DNA of 64,000 bases from Haliclona indistincta (Eukaryota > Porifera > Demospongiae > Haplosclerida > Chalinidae), in the NCBI GenBank assembly GCA_964017065.1, contig OZ024790.1, positions 3,218,631 through 3,282,630 on the forward strand. The letters run 5' to 3'. Within the stretch, counting starts at the first letter, position 1, and each line of letters begins with the position of its first letter. This document shows, in pieces, positions 32,401-43,700 of the stretch. A model generated the notes under the pieces. It was not told the origin of the DNA, did no database searches, and worked only from the letters and a program-made list of their open reading frames with translations. Made by a program: the position numbers and the translations under genes.

Positions 32401-33451
32401 ATGTTCTCCTCTGCTGGTTACTTCAAGGGGCTACCTAGACGGGCGTGGCCCGTCCTCGCCTGTTCCACGGGAGGACGGGTTGAAAGCTTATACCTGGATT
32501 TGTTCTGCAGTACAAGTCATGAATATTAGTCGGTGTTAACCACAGATTACTTATGGATATACATATATAAACAGAGACTGCCCATATTGTCTGCGCACTG
32601 ACTAATGCCATTTTGTGTGTGGTTTAGTCCGGAAATGGCATGTAAACTCTGAATCTGATTAGTGTGCACGAATTCGTGCACATGGAACAAATCCAGGTAT
32701 AGGCTTTCAACCTGTCCTCCCGCGGAACAGGCGAGGACGGGCCACGCCCGTCTAGGGGCTACCGTGCCCTTTCTATGAGCAAGGGACGTGCCGCCGTCCA
32801 TACTGTCACTACAGACACTCTCCACCAACCCGTGAGTGGGCCTATCCTATACCCTCTCACGTCTTCCCTCTCTGTGTCCTCTTGTGTGTGTAGCGTCTAG
32901 TCGACCATCCCCCAGCAGCTCTACACAACACAACGATAGGCAGCAACCAAGCAGAGAACCTGTAGCGCCCTCTATTATCAATAGTGAACCTGAAGTCGTC
33001 AAGCTAACTAACAAGACCCCTCCCTGGCTGACAGACAAGAAGCCTGATACCCGAGCACAGTTACAGCCCCAAACTCGGCGAGCCAGCTCACCCAGCTCTT
33101 CAGAAACTCTTTCCAAAACTCAAGATTCTTATGACACTTCAGCTACTCATGTACGAATTTCTAAAAGCCCGGTCCCCTTTCAAAAACCATCTAAGAGACA
33201 TAAATCACCTGAGACCTGTTCTGATACTAGTCCACAGTCTCAGCCAGAGCCCCAGTCCTCTTCTCTTGCTTGTGATGATGATGTTGAGTTTGATGCTATA
33301 TTTGGTAGTGACGTAAGTGATGACGGACTAGCGAGAGAGATAAAGGAGGAACACTACAGAGATGGTGACCGTAAAGAGCTTGTCTCGATAGAAGCTGAGT
33401 TTCAACGAGTGACCGCTCCTCCAGACTTGAGCATAGTAAAAACAGAGAAAA
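32401..33451 (+). pseudogene. 5' part of an REXO1-like gene, interrupted by a MITE
   Basis: With the MITE (32,436-32,754) and one target copy removed, exon 1 runs from ATG 32,401 to 32,831 and encodes a CCCH finger: C-x7-C-x4-C-x3-H within GTCRRPYCHYRHSP, as at the N terminus of RNA exonuclease 1 (REXO1/EloA-BP1). A GTGAGT donor (phase 1) joins exon 2 at 32,894 (acceptor GTGTGTAG), which encodes a Ser/Pro-rich disordered segment with NKTPPWLTDKKP and an acidic patch. A GTAAGC donor follows 33,451. The exonuclease domain would lie beyond the N gap and is not seen. The 328-bp net insertion shifts the frame and adds stops, so this allele is probably disabled unless a later start is used. Confidence 0.6.
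32436..32754. mobile_element. 319-bp TAG...CTA MITE with 9-bp TSD, inserted in an exon
   Basis: Ends TAGACGGGCGTGGCCCG and CGGGCCACGCCCGTCTA are flanked by an exact 9-bp repeat GGGGCTACC (32,427-32,435 and 32,755-32,763). The TIR contains a subterminal hairpin, CCCGTCCTC with GAGGACGGG. The terminal pattern TAG-NN-GGGCGTGGCCCG is shared with the autonomous helicase element at 34,295-39,507, so this is very likely its non-autonomous relative. Confidence 0.92.
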
Positions 33452-33480
33452 GTAAGCGATAAACAGTTTACGTTTTTCTC

Positions 33481-33680
33481 NNNNNNNNNNNNNNNNNNNN
33501 NNNNNNNNNNNNNNNNNNNNNNNNNNNNNNNNNNNNNNNNNNNNNNNNNNNNNNNNNNNNNNNNNNNNNNNNNNNNNNNNNNNNNNNNNNNNNNNNNNNN
33601 NNNNNNNNNNNNNNNNNNNNNNNNNNNNNNNNNNNNNNNNNNNNNNNNNNNNNNNNNNNNNNNNNNNNNNNNNNNNNNNN
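33481..33680. other. Assembly gap (200 N)
   Basis: Exactly 200 N, typical of a scaffold gap of unknown true size. It removes the left end of the TTAA palindrome and any REXO1-like exon located here. Confidence 0.99.
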
Positions 33681-34294
33681 TATCGCGTGCGAGCACTGCT
33701 CGGCGAAATCCATACGCAGGCTCCTCCACAGATAGTAGATGAGCTTGCATGAGCAGTTTTAGCTTCGTACGTTTCACAAAACTAAAGAAAAATTGTAAAT
33801 AAAACAGACTTGCTGTATAGTTGAATCAAGTAATTATGTACAAAATGCGAACTAATTTTTTACAATTTTTCTTTAGTTGTGTGAAACGTACGAAGCTAAA
33901 ACTGCTCATGCAAGCTCATATATATACTATCTGTGGAGGAGCCTGCGTATGGATTTCGCCGAGCAGTGCTCGCACGCGATACTACAGCTGCGTACTCTGT
34001 ACTGTCTGGCAGTACGTAGCTGCAGTATCGCGTACGAGCATTGCTCGGCGAAATCGATACACAGGCTCCTCCACGAATGGAAGATGAGCTTGCATGAGCA
34101 GTTTTAGCTTCGTACGTTTCACACAACTAAAGAAAAATTGTAAAAACTCGATCGTGTTTAGTCTTCACAGGCGAGCTCGTCGTTCCGTGATGGCGAACAC
34201 TACGTGGCTGAAACTTGCTATTATCGATGCCTATCTATAGACAAACAAAGCGCACACTGCAACTCCGTCTGCACAGATAGACTTGGCTTATAGC

Positions 34295-34350
34295 TAGTTG
34301 GGCGTGGCCCGACCTCAGCCTTAACGGGAGGTCGGGTGTCACGCGTTCAC
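34295..34350 (+). repeat. Left TIR of the helicase transposon
   Basis: Starts TAGTTGGGCGTGGCCCGACC and contains the hairpin CCCGACCTC...GAGGTCGGG. It ends at GTTCAC before the helicase gene. Confidence 0.95.
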
Positions 34351-34505
34351 CTTATTCGTTCTACTGCACGATTTGGTGCAGCACCAATCAGATTGCAGTA
34401 TTTCAATAGTTTCTACAAGACATGTTCACCGCACTACATTATACATGCACTTTAACAAGAGTACCTGCCTACTACATCATATCCATGACAACACTAACAA
34501 TCGTA

Positions 34506-35950
34506 ATGGCTACTAGTACTGGTGATGAGAGAGAGTGTGTGATTCGTGCTGGTAGAGACCTAGGCTATGCTTCTATGAAGGATGAACAGGTGGATTTGGC
34601 TGTTGCTATCATGAAGGGAAGAGATGCATTTGGAGTGTTGCCGACTGGCTTCGGAAAAAGTCTTTGTTACTCCTGCTTGCCAGGAGCCTTTGACTATTTT
34701 CTTGGAAACTGCAGTCAGGCCCAGGACTCTATAGTCTTAGTGATCACTCCACTCCTAGCCATCATGAAAGATCAGGTTTACCATTGTTCTATAAGTAGAG
34801 TCAATAGTACGTTAATTTTAATGTATAAAATTTAGGTAATTACGCTGACAAGTAAAGGACTGTTGTGCACCTATGTGTCCGGGGAAGTGACTGACAAGAA
34901 GATGCTGGATGATGTAGTCAAAGGCTGCTATAGATTGGTGTTCTTTTCCCCAGAAATGATAATCGGTACAAGGAGGTGGAGGAAAGTGATAGGAAGTGAC
35001 GTGTGGTGTGAGCGGTTAAGAGCAGTAGTGATCGATGAAGCCCATTGCGTTAAAAAATGGTATAGGCACAAACAACAAAACTTAATTATTATAATCATAC
35101 ACAATTTTTCATGCACAGGGGTGATACTTTCCGAATTGTCATGGCAAAGCTGGGTGATCTGCGGAGCTTGGTACCAAGCTCAGTTCAAATGATGGCACTA
35201 ACAGCAACAGCTACTAACAGTGACCGAGTGGCTATTAGTCGTACTTTAGGTTTGAGATGCCCATTTGTCCTAGCTAGGTCACCGGCTAAGGCAAACATCT
35301 CTTATTCCGTTGGAGAGTTTGTCAATGTACCTACCACTTTTGAACAGTTTGCAGAAAAACTAGCCATCGAAAAGTGCTCCTTCCCCAAAACAATTATCTA
35401 TGGTCAGACATTCTCAATGTGCGGAGACGTGTATAGTTTCCTGCATGATAAGCTTGGATATGAGTTCACGGTTCCAAGTGACGCTCCAGATATACCAGAG
35501 TTCAGACTGGTTGACATGTTCACTAGTGTAACAGGATGTGAGCACAAGACACAGATTTTAAAGTTGTTCAAGGAAAACACTAATCTACGTGTTGTTGTTG
35601 CTACTGTAGCTTTTGGTATGGGTGTAGATTGTCCAGACGTCAGGCAAGTTGTACACATTGGCCCACCCGACGATGTTAGTAGCTACATTCAAGAAACTGG
35701 TAGGGCGGGTCGGGATGGACAATTGTCAATTGCAACTGTGCTAAAAGCGAGGGTCTACCACAGAGTAGAGGATGATATGTCATCGTACGTATCTAATTCG
35801 TGCACGTGCAGAAGACAACTTCTTTTCAGTGACATTGACAACTATGAACAAGTAGAAATGATTAAGTGTTTGTGTTGTGATGTTTGTGCAAGATTGTGTG
35901 ATTGTGGTGAATGTGCACTTCGATTAAATGACTTTGTGATGTTTTCCTAA
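34506..35950 (+). CDS. RecQ-like superfamily 2 helicase of the transposon
   Basis: Exons 34,506-34,775, 34,836-35,059 and 35,119-35,950 join with GT-AG introns of 60 and 59 bp and matching phases, giving 441 residues from ATG 34,506 (469 if the upstream ATG 34,422 is used). Helicase motifs in order: [12 protein letters not shown]; Ia [23 protein letters not shown] followed by [45 protein letters not shown] Cys-rich segment near the C terminus ([22 protein letters not shown]) resembles the RecQ zinc-binding region. HRDC and RQC/winged-helix extensions are missing. It probably unwinds transposon or target DNA during transposition or repair; this is inference. Its stop lies 9 bp from the transposase stop on the other strand. 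Confidence 0.9.
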
Positions 35951-35959
35951 TGACACCTG

Positions 35960-38900
35960 TCAAATTGAGCTTGGCAATTTGCCAGTTAGCCAAAGTAAAA
36001 CTTCCTCTTTCTCTTTTGCATGAAGAACGTTCCGAGGTTTCGGAAATTTCTTGTGCTTCCTCTTTTTGGACACTCGCTCTTTCAAGCACTCTGCCTTGAC
36101 CAGTTCGCCAACAACTACGGAGATGTCCTTCTTTGCACTTGGTCTCTTTTGATTACCAGATTGGCTAGCTACATCATTGTCATCATCGAAGTTGTCTAAC
36201 ACAGGTGAGAGTGTACCAATTGCTCGACCAATTCGTGTAATTGACTTTTCAGATTTGTTTGGACCAAGAAATCGAATAGCTCCTTTGGCAATTTTGTTCA
36301 GGTGCTCCATATGTAGGTCAACTGGTATATTCTTGCCTGGTTTGCCATGCACGTTCACAAAACGTCCCCAAAGAAGTTGAGAAGCCAGTCTAGGAGGCAA
36401 TGTGTACATCTGCTGCACTACAAGATTTGCTGCTTCACAGGCATAGTTGGTATTGCCTGATGAGTTAAAAATAGGCATCATGTATTTCCAGCAACGCAAG
36501 ACTCGATTACCATCTCCTTCACGGATACCATCTGCAAACTCGGTGTAGAACAAGCACATCCGTAGTAACTGCACGGAGTACTCATACACGCAGTCTGAAC
36601 TGGCTGCAGTCGTGGTGTTAAATGCAAAATGCACATATCTATCATACACCTGGCCACAGAGGCTAGCTAGTTTCTTGCGTCTCTCATCCTTAGGTAGTGT
36701 AAAGATGATGTCACCTCCGGGAACTATGTCCTCTGCAGGTAGGTCATCAACTGATTTGAGCTCAAAAGTGGCAAGCGCAGCAGCAACAACAAGACCAGCT
36801 GTAACTGTTGAAATGAAGTCTTCACAAGCATTCACGTCTCTCTTAGGTACACAAACTACATTTGTGCGATTCAGCTTGTTTCGCAGCTGGTACAGGGTTC
36901 CATGGTCTTTAGCAGACCGAACTGAATAGAAATACTTCCAGATGATCTATAAAATAATCATAATAACATAATGCTATGTGCATAGTCTTTGATCAACTTA
37001 CGTCAAGCAATTTGACCTTTGTGTGCCAGTCTGCAACAACAGGTACCAAACCAGCTAGCCTGTCTGCTGGTGGTACCTCACTCATCAATGATTTTTGTGC
37101 ACCTCTTGCCCTAGCTGCCGTCTTCTGGTCTCCAGAAAAGGGAATAGGATAAGCAAGGGCACATGCTACTTTGACTGTTCTGTCAACACTAGCAATGTAG
37201 AGATCCTCAGTTGTACTGACCATTGGAACATACTGCTGTGACTCTTTCATGATATCAACCATGTGCTCATTCTTATTCTCATCTCTCGCCTGAATCCCTA
37301 GTGGGTGCTAGTAGTGAGAAAAATTGATTTATGTTAGGTTGTGATAGTGTGGTTTATCATTATACTGTGTGAATGTGTATGGAGATGGGCTTGATGACGT
37401 GTTGTAATCATAACATACCACAACTGATTTTTGAGCCATTTCCTTCTCGTACTCATGAGAGATGTGCCAGTCAACAACTCCCTCAAACGAAATCTCAAAA
37501 AACTTCATGTTCTCGAATAGAATTCGGGAAATGATGACAAGCACGTTCCTACGGAGCGCTTCATCGTCCTCAGGTGTTGGTAGCAACGACAAGGCAATTT
37601 GACTCTTGTCCTGTTGCTGAGTTGGATGGACCTTATCACTTAGACACCAGAAGTTGACCCTGTCAGCAACAGCATACGAGTGAAAGTAGTGAATAGAATC
37701 AGGCTTGTCTTGACCAACTCTCATGTAACGCTGTTTGATCCCCTTGTCAATGTTATCACCACAGATATGATAAAGTGTGGGACTACACTCTATATAAACA
37801 ATGCATGATTATTGTAAAGTGGAATTATGGATATGCACCTGGGTTACTCTCATGACTATTAGATTCGAGGTCTAGCTCCGCATCTGCTTCGAGGTCCAGC
37901 TCAGCATCTGGTTCCAGGTCTAGCTCATCATCTGGTTGGAGGTCTAGCTCAGCATCTGGTTCAAGGTCTAGCTCAGCATCTGGTTGGAGGTCTAGCTCAG
38001 CATCTGGTTCCAGGTCTAGCTCTGTAGGCTCAAAGCACTCGGACTCATCTCCCTCAGAAAATGTGTCACACTCATCATCTGAACTAACTGGAGAGTAACT
38101 CATCCATGACATATCAGAGTCGGAGTCATCTTGTGCTGTTGCATCACGAAAGGGAGCTAACTGGTTGCCTGTTTTAACCCATGGTGGATTTTGGGTTCGC
38201 TGCATTATAAGGTATGGTTTCAGCAAATGATGAGTTATTAATACTTACACACACGTGTGAGCTGTTTAGCAAGGGCACTATGCTATCTCTCCACTGCTTC
38301 ACTTCAACATCAAAGCCCTTGCCTGTGAGATCTAGCAGTCGGATTAGAGATGAATGTGAAACTGTCATATTCAATTTGACTAGCCTCTGGTAAACCTAAC
38401 ATAAACATGAGTTTATTGCGTTAATCGAAACGGTAAAACTGTTATGTACCTGCTTGGATGTGCCACCGGCATACAAGATGAGAGAGGTAATCTTTTGAAT
38501 AAGATTCATTCTAGAATTGCGGTGGCTAGTGAGCAGTGCGACACACATACCAACAACTGCATTCGTGTTGGATCTGGCAGTTTTGGTCTTTGTTGTCAAT
38601 TCTAGGATGGTAGCTAGAACTGGACAATGCGTCGACAACTCTTCAAGGAGCATGCTCCACTTGAAATGCTTGAGGTGGTAGAGGTCACGGCTTTGTAGGA
38701 TGGAATCTACAGTTGCCGATGACAACATCTTGACCTCTGACGCAATCTCTTTCCCCAGACTGTTGACGATCACAGACTTCGTAAGAGGGTTTGACAAGGC
38801 CTCTCTCGCAACAGTTTTGTGCTGCTTTCGAGCGATGGCTTTGCAAATTCTCTTCCTCGTTGGAGTGATGTGTATAACCTTGGTCTCATTGTACCCTAGT

Positions 38901-39316
38901 TCAACCTAATAACACGTAGTACGTACTTTACTATAGATCATTTCAAATTGTACTATACCTACCGCAACATCTGGAGAGCTAGGTCTGGATCTGAACTGAG
39001 AGAGTCTAGGCCTCTTTGGAGAGGGAGCTGACACAATCCGCTGAGATGACTCTAGCACTACTGCTGCATTCCTGAGATTACATCTGATGGCTTGCTGATA
39101 CTTGTGTACTGTTTTGTATGAGTTAAAGCACTTTCTGCACATAGGGTGCCGCGAATCAAGCAACTGCACATCAAGCTGTAGTCCTTCCAAGTTCACTAAC
39201 TCTCTCCATACTTCAGCAACAACCCTTCCTTCAGAACTAGTGAGAGACCTTCTGTCTGTAGCTTTTGTGACCTGTCCACAACCAAGGCAACGCAAAGCAC
39301 TTGAATTACTAGCCAT
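35960..39316 (-). CDS. DUF6589-like transposase, seven exons, 993 aa
   Basis: Exons 5' to 3': 38,963-39,316; 38,450-38,905; 38,249-38,395; 37,839-38,199; 37,419-37,789; 37,002-37,307; 35,960-36,946. Introns are GT-AG, phases agree, the sum is 2,982 bp and no stop interrupts it. Exon 1 encodes a zinc-finger head (CLGCGQ; CRKCFNSYKT). The middle has helical DNA-binding-like sequence, then an acidic repeat (ELDLEPDA/ELDLQPDA, about seven units, exon 4). The C-terminal half carries HICGDNIDKG, SIHYFHSYAVADRV, FSGDQKTAARARG, DWHTKVKLLD, DHGTLYQLRNKLNR and NTNYACEAANL. D of GDNID, D of GDQ and E of YACEAAN are my candidates for the catalytic acidic triad. The order resembles DUF6589 proteins as I remember them. 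Confidence 0.82.
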
Positions 39317-39451
39317 ATCGACCGCCTTAACACTTCAACCACGCTTGAACTCTACTTCAGCTGCACTTAGCTTAATGATAATCATTGTTGTTTTAATAAT
39401 AATCATGACAATAATGGTACAAGTAACATACAAGCCCTCAGGACAACTTTT

Positions 39452-39507
39452 GTGAACACGTGACACCCGACCTCCCGTTAAGGCTGAGGTCGGGCCACGC
39501 CCAACTA
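39452..39507 (-). repeat. Right TIR of the helicase transposon
   Basis: Inverted copy of 34,295-34,350 (one C/T difference in GTGTCACGYGTTCAC). It ends ...CGCCCAACTA next to GCTTATAGC. Confidence 0.95.
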
Positions 39508-39896
39508 GCTTATAGCCACTTGCAAAGTCATGAATCTCATTAAAATGGTATCCCGCCACCTTAATGTAAATTTGGTATGTCAGAAATTAATTAGGTGATC
39601 AAAATTTTTGATGCACCAAAATTTTGAAAGAAGAAAATGTTTTGAAGCTGAAAATTTCCAGATCTACAGTATATTGTGTCTTGTCTGTTTGACGTGGCAC
39701 TTGATTGAAGTTGGTTGTGCTAAAAGAACTTACTTATTCTCACTATAGAACACTCACAGAAGTGGCGGAGAATTCTATTTACAGTTTAAGACTTTTTCAA
39801 CAGTGCGCCACCAGTAATTCGAATTTAAGCCATTCAAGAAAGTGGAACAAGAGAAGGTAACCTGATGCACACACGCATACCAAGTTATCTTTGTAG

Positions 39897-40258
39897 AATA
39901 GACGATGTCTGAAGTGGATGTCACAGGAAGAACGACATGCTGTGTACGCGATTGCTGAACTTCTACTTACGCGAACACAATCATGTGATAAGGTAAATGT
40001 ATTATAACCACACACTGACATCTTTGAATCTTTTCACAGAGATCGAAAGCTGGATTGGTGTGATACTAATATCTGGTGTACGTAAAGTAGAGGTGTAACT
40101 GATGGCAGGTTTTATACAATGTTGAATGCCCTTATCTTTACTACAGACGTTCAGGTGAGGCTTATAATGTGACTTATGTACATTATTTTATGTTTGTGCT
40201 CCTGCAGTTTGAAGACGATATGCTAACTTCATTGACAGAGTTGAAGGAGCAGTTCTGA
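39897..40258 (+). CDS. Candidate terminal exons of an unidentified gene
   Basis: Three exon-like segments have canonical borders: 39,897-39,992 (CTTTGTAG acceptor, open for 32 codons, with EERHAVYAIAELLLTRT), 40,109-40,154 (FYTMLNALIFTTDVQ) and 40,208-40,258 (CTGCAG acceptor, FEDDMLTSLTELKEQF then TGA). The last two join in phase. The first does not join the second in phase, so at least one exon is missing or wrong. They could be the 3' end of the interrupted REXO1-like gene or of another gene; I do not recognise the peptide. Confidence 0.3.
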
Positions 40259-40747
40259 TCAAGCAAGAGAAAGTTACATTGAACAAACTACTTTAAAATA
40301 GTGTATTTTATGTTCCAGTTATTTGTTTTTCATTTGTTGTACTCTTCAATGCAACAATAGTGTCAATACTGAAATACAGCGATGATACAAGCTCGATTAG
40401 TTACGTGCATGATAACCAATGATGATACATGGCTGTATTTACAGTACCGTACTAGAGTGACACCTAAATCATTACTGATACAATACTGATGCAAGGTTGA
40501 TACAATATTGATGCTACATGCTCGAAACAATATGGGTGCCCAAATTTCCTGTCACGTATACGACGCTACATGCCCGTATCATATACCGTACATCATTGAT
40601 ACAGGATCCGATTTTTGGTTGTGTAGGGGGTTCGGTTAGTCAAGTCCCACACTATAGCTGCTCGTGTGTTCCTCGGTCATCTATGGTGCTAGAAGGTTCC
40701 TCATGGATGCTTTCTACTTGTTAGACTGTTTTTAGTTCTGGCACATC

Positions 40748-43700
40748 ATGTCTGACCGTGAGTCACTCGATTATGTATCACCCGACCCCGACGTCACTCA
40801 TGCACTCCTGATTTAAATACTTCATTTTTGTGTATGCAGGCTCTCCAACACTTCAACAGCTGTCGATTGAACTGAAAAAGGTAGAGGCGAACTGGTTTGT
40901 GTTTGGTATAAAGCTAGGTGTCCCTATCTATGAACTGAAGAAGATTGAGAAGGAATACCAGAAAGAGTCAGAGCGATGTATGATAGAGATGTTGAACTAC
41001 TGGTTAAACACTAATACCAGTTCTTCTACACACACTATATGGAATGATGTGGTATTAGCACTGGAGGAAATTGATAATAAAGCTCTTGCTACTTTGATTA
41101 GATGTGACCACCTTTCCACAACTCAAGGTGTGTGCGTTACTGTTACAGCAGAAAATTATTGGGTTTCAGTATGATTACAATTTTTTTAGGTATTGCCTGA
41201 CGATAAGCCTTTCCCATTAACCCATTAACTACTAAAGCTCCGTTTACACGAGGCGTTTAATCCGATTTGGAAGCTAGCTTAGTTTGAAACGCGCTTCGTG
41301 TGGACGGTCCAAACTGGTTATTAAACCGGATTAGTTAATCCACATCCAGTTGTGGTTTGAATCTAGCTTCAAGTAGCTTGAAGTGCGCTTATTGCACGTG
41401 TGGACGGGTCAAGCTAGCTTAGCTAGTAGTTGTCTCACTTACATGCACATGCAGCCAACACAAGCTGCTTGTTAGTGAATACAAGCCTGGGGTAAGTATA
41501 TGTTATACCATGCCTACCTGTGGTGTATCACGAATACACGAAGCGCCCTCTGGATTAATGGTTATTGCTGAGTGTATTCATGATACACCACAGGTTGGCT
41601 GACTTGTACCATGGCAACCACAATGCCCACTGATGTCTGTAGGTTTCTATAGGATAAATAAGGGCGGCTTGCACACTCTTTATAGTTTACTGGTGAGGTT
41701 GACTCACAACTCTCACCCCTTCCTATTTTTCTCTCTGGAAGGTAGATCATTTCTTAGTCTCGTCCCCAGACCACACCCTCGCCTATCGCGAGAGAGGGTC
41801 TGGTGGCTTTAGTTGCACTTTCTTGGGCTTTTCGTGTACGAGAGTTACGTAACACTAATGAATATGTATAAATGTTAGAATTTGCACCTGCAAAAGAAAA
41901 ATGGCTGCTATACACAAGTGTCTCGTATGTAGTTGCGCGTTAGACGAGGGAGACAATCTGCGAAGGCGAAGACGTCTAGACAAATGTTCTCAAGACTTGA
42001 ATAACTACATAGAGATGATTGAGCTTCAACACTACTCTTACGACGATCCTACGTACACTTGTCGAATGTGCTTCTCTGACATCGAAAAAGGAGCTAAGAC
42101 TGCAGTTGCACTGCGATCTATAAACACGCGGCTCAGATCATCTGCAGGAATTACAGCAACTGACATGTCAGTTGACCGCCATCATTCTATCGATGTGGTT
42201 TGTATTACGTAAGAGTTAGCGTTCTGTCCAATCAGATTCTACCCCACACATTCCGGGGAAGATATTACTTCCTGGCCCAAGAAAATCGACTAAAGCCACC
42301 AGACCCTCTCTCGCGATAGGCGAGGGTGTGGTCTGGGGACGAGACTAATCATTTCTATGATCTTTTTTGCCCAGTGGTAGTCATGTGACTTCCCGTGGAA
42401 TATCCAGATATACCACAGGAAATCACATGATAAACCATGGAATATCTAGTTATTCCACAGGAAATCATGTGACTTTCCATGGTATATCTGAAATACACCA
42501 CTGGCAGTGCCTTTGAAAATAAGGCTTCCTATGGTACAAGCTAGATTACTCCATGGTTTAGCTGCACACGCCATGGGCTTACTTTGTTGCTCGACTTCAT
42601 CCACTTCAGTTTACACATACAATGTGGTTAATCCACGTTCATCACTTACGTGTGGACAAAAGGGTGCTCGGTCATTATTAATATTCATGAGGCGGCGCCG
42701 TTGCTATGGGCCAGATTTCCAGATGTAAAGCAGCTACGAACGCATCACTAGCTGCATAACAACACGACTGGAAGTACTGTTTGTATACCAAGTTTTAGCG
42801 AGACAGCTTACCGGGAAGGACCGCCAGAGGCGCGACAAAAACCACGCCTACTTGTCTGAAAAACTTTTTTGCAGAGCATGCCAGGTTGCTGAAACCATGT
42901 TTCTGTGGCTATCTCAATACGAGGAATCCAGTAACGGAGAGCTTTTGGCTGTAAAGCAGCGACAAACAGTACTTATTATCATTGCCGATCGGCAATGATA
43001 TGTAGGGATGACCTCGAACTAAGATGGCGGCTACTCATGTGTGAAAATGAATTTTCGCACATATCTCTACTGTTATACACATTTTAACTATCTCTGGGGG
43101 AATCTGAAGTGCGAGTGCTTGTAGGAAGTCTATTAAAGTCGCCGGGACTGCTTACTTGACGACGAAAATCAAGATGGCGACTCTCAGAGAGCAGTTGCAG
43201 ATCTTCGCTGTTTTAGCGTTTCTCGAGATTCCAGACATCTAGGATTGATCAGACGATTGTTCTGAGCATGAAAATACCTTTGGCGAAGCTGGCAGACGTT
43301 TCTAAAGTGGTAAACTAAAATCGCCGCCCACGCGAATTGTTCATCTTCTTTCTTCTTTCTTTCTTCTTTCTTTCTTCTTTCAGTAAGCCTAGCGCTGTCC
43401 TGAGTGAACGAATCACTACCAAACCTGCACCATCGCATGTGTATATGTCTGGGGTAGTGCACTTACTTCTTAGATAGGCATCAAACACTACCAGAAGCGA
43501 GTAATCCTTGAAAAACATGGTTTTTGAGCCGGTTTGGACTGTTAGAGCGACTCCATTAATTAACCCTCTTGTCGCTTCTGATCATTGACTCCGCCCACAT
43601 CAGTTTTCTCTAGCTCTTGCTCTCGCTTGCTCTGTTCTCGAACAGCTTCGCTTTGTCTCTGCTCTCAGTCTGGGCGCTTCAGCGCGCAAGCTAGAGGTAT

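Larger units (their letters stand above)
34295..39507. mobile_element. Complete helicase-encoding DNA transposon, 5,213 bp
   Basis: TIRs of about 56 bp with one visible mismatch (34,295-34,350 and 39,452-39,507) begin TAGTTGGGCGTGGCCCGACC. The flanks are an exact 9-bp duplication GCTTATAGC (34,286-34,294 and 39,508-39,516), and the host palindrome supplies an approximate empty site. Inside are a RecQ-like helicase (+) and a DUF6589-like transposase (-), convergent with only 9 bp between stop codons. Both reading frames are intact once introns are removed, so the element may be active. I recall published Academ-lineage transposons that carry a superfamily 2 helicase (AcademH); this element fits that general plan, but membership needs a database comparison. 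Confidence 0.9.
33681..39560. mobile_element. TTAA-family palindrome split by the helicase transposon
   Basis: 33,681-34,285 and 39,517-39,560 (then TTAA at 39,561-39,564) together form a TTAA-family element like 2257-2944. Its left end is lost in the N gap. 33,681-33,800 is also an inverted copy of about 33,853-33,985, giving a three-armed structure. The helicase transposon inserted in the right arm after GGCTTATAGC. Confidence 0.8.

Noticed and set aside
33328..33777. Open frame running through the N gap
   Set aside because: Two hundred N positions are untranslated unknowns; the rest is palindrome arm sequence.
34506..35950. Helitron origin for the helicase element
   Set aside because: Helitrons carry Rep plus Pif1-type helicase, lack TIRs and make no target duplication. 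This element has 56-bp TIRs, a 9-bp duplication and RecQ-type motifs.
34506..35950. Host RECQ gene rather than transposon cargo
   Set aside because: The gene lies inside TIRs and a target duplication, lacks RQC/HRDC extensions, and ends 9 bp from the transposase stop.
34286..39516. Assignment to Mutator because of the 9-bp duplication
   Set aside because: The transposase motifs (GDNID, GDQKT, YACEAAN) do not resemble MULE transposases as I know them, and the short TAG/CTA termini differ.
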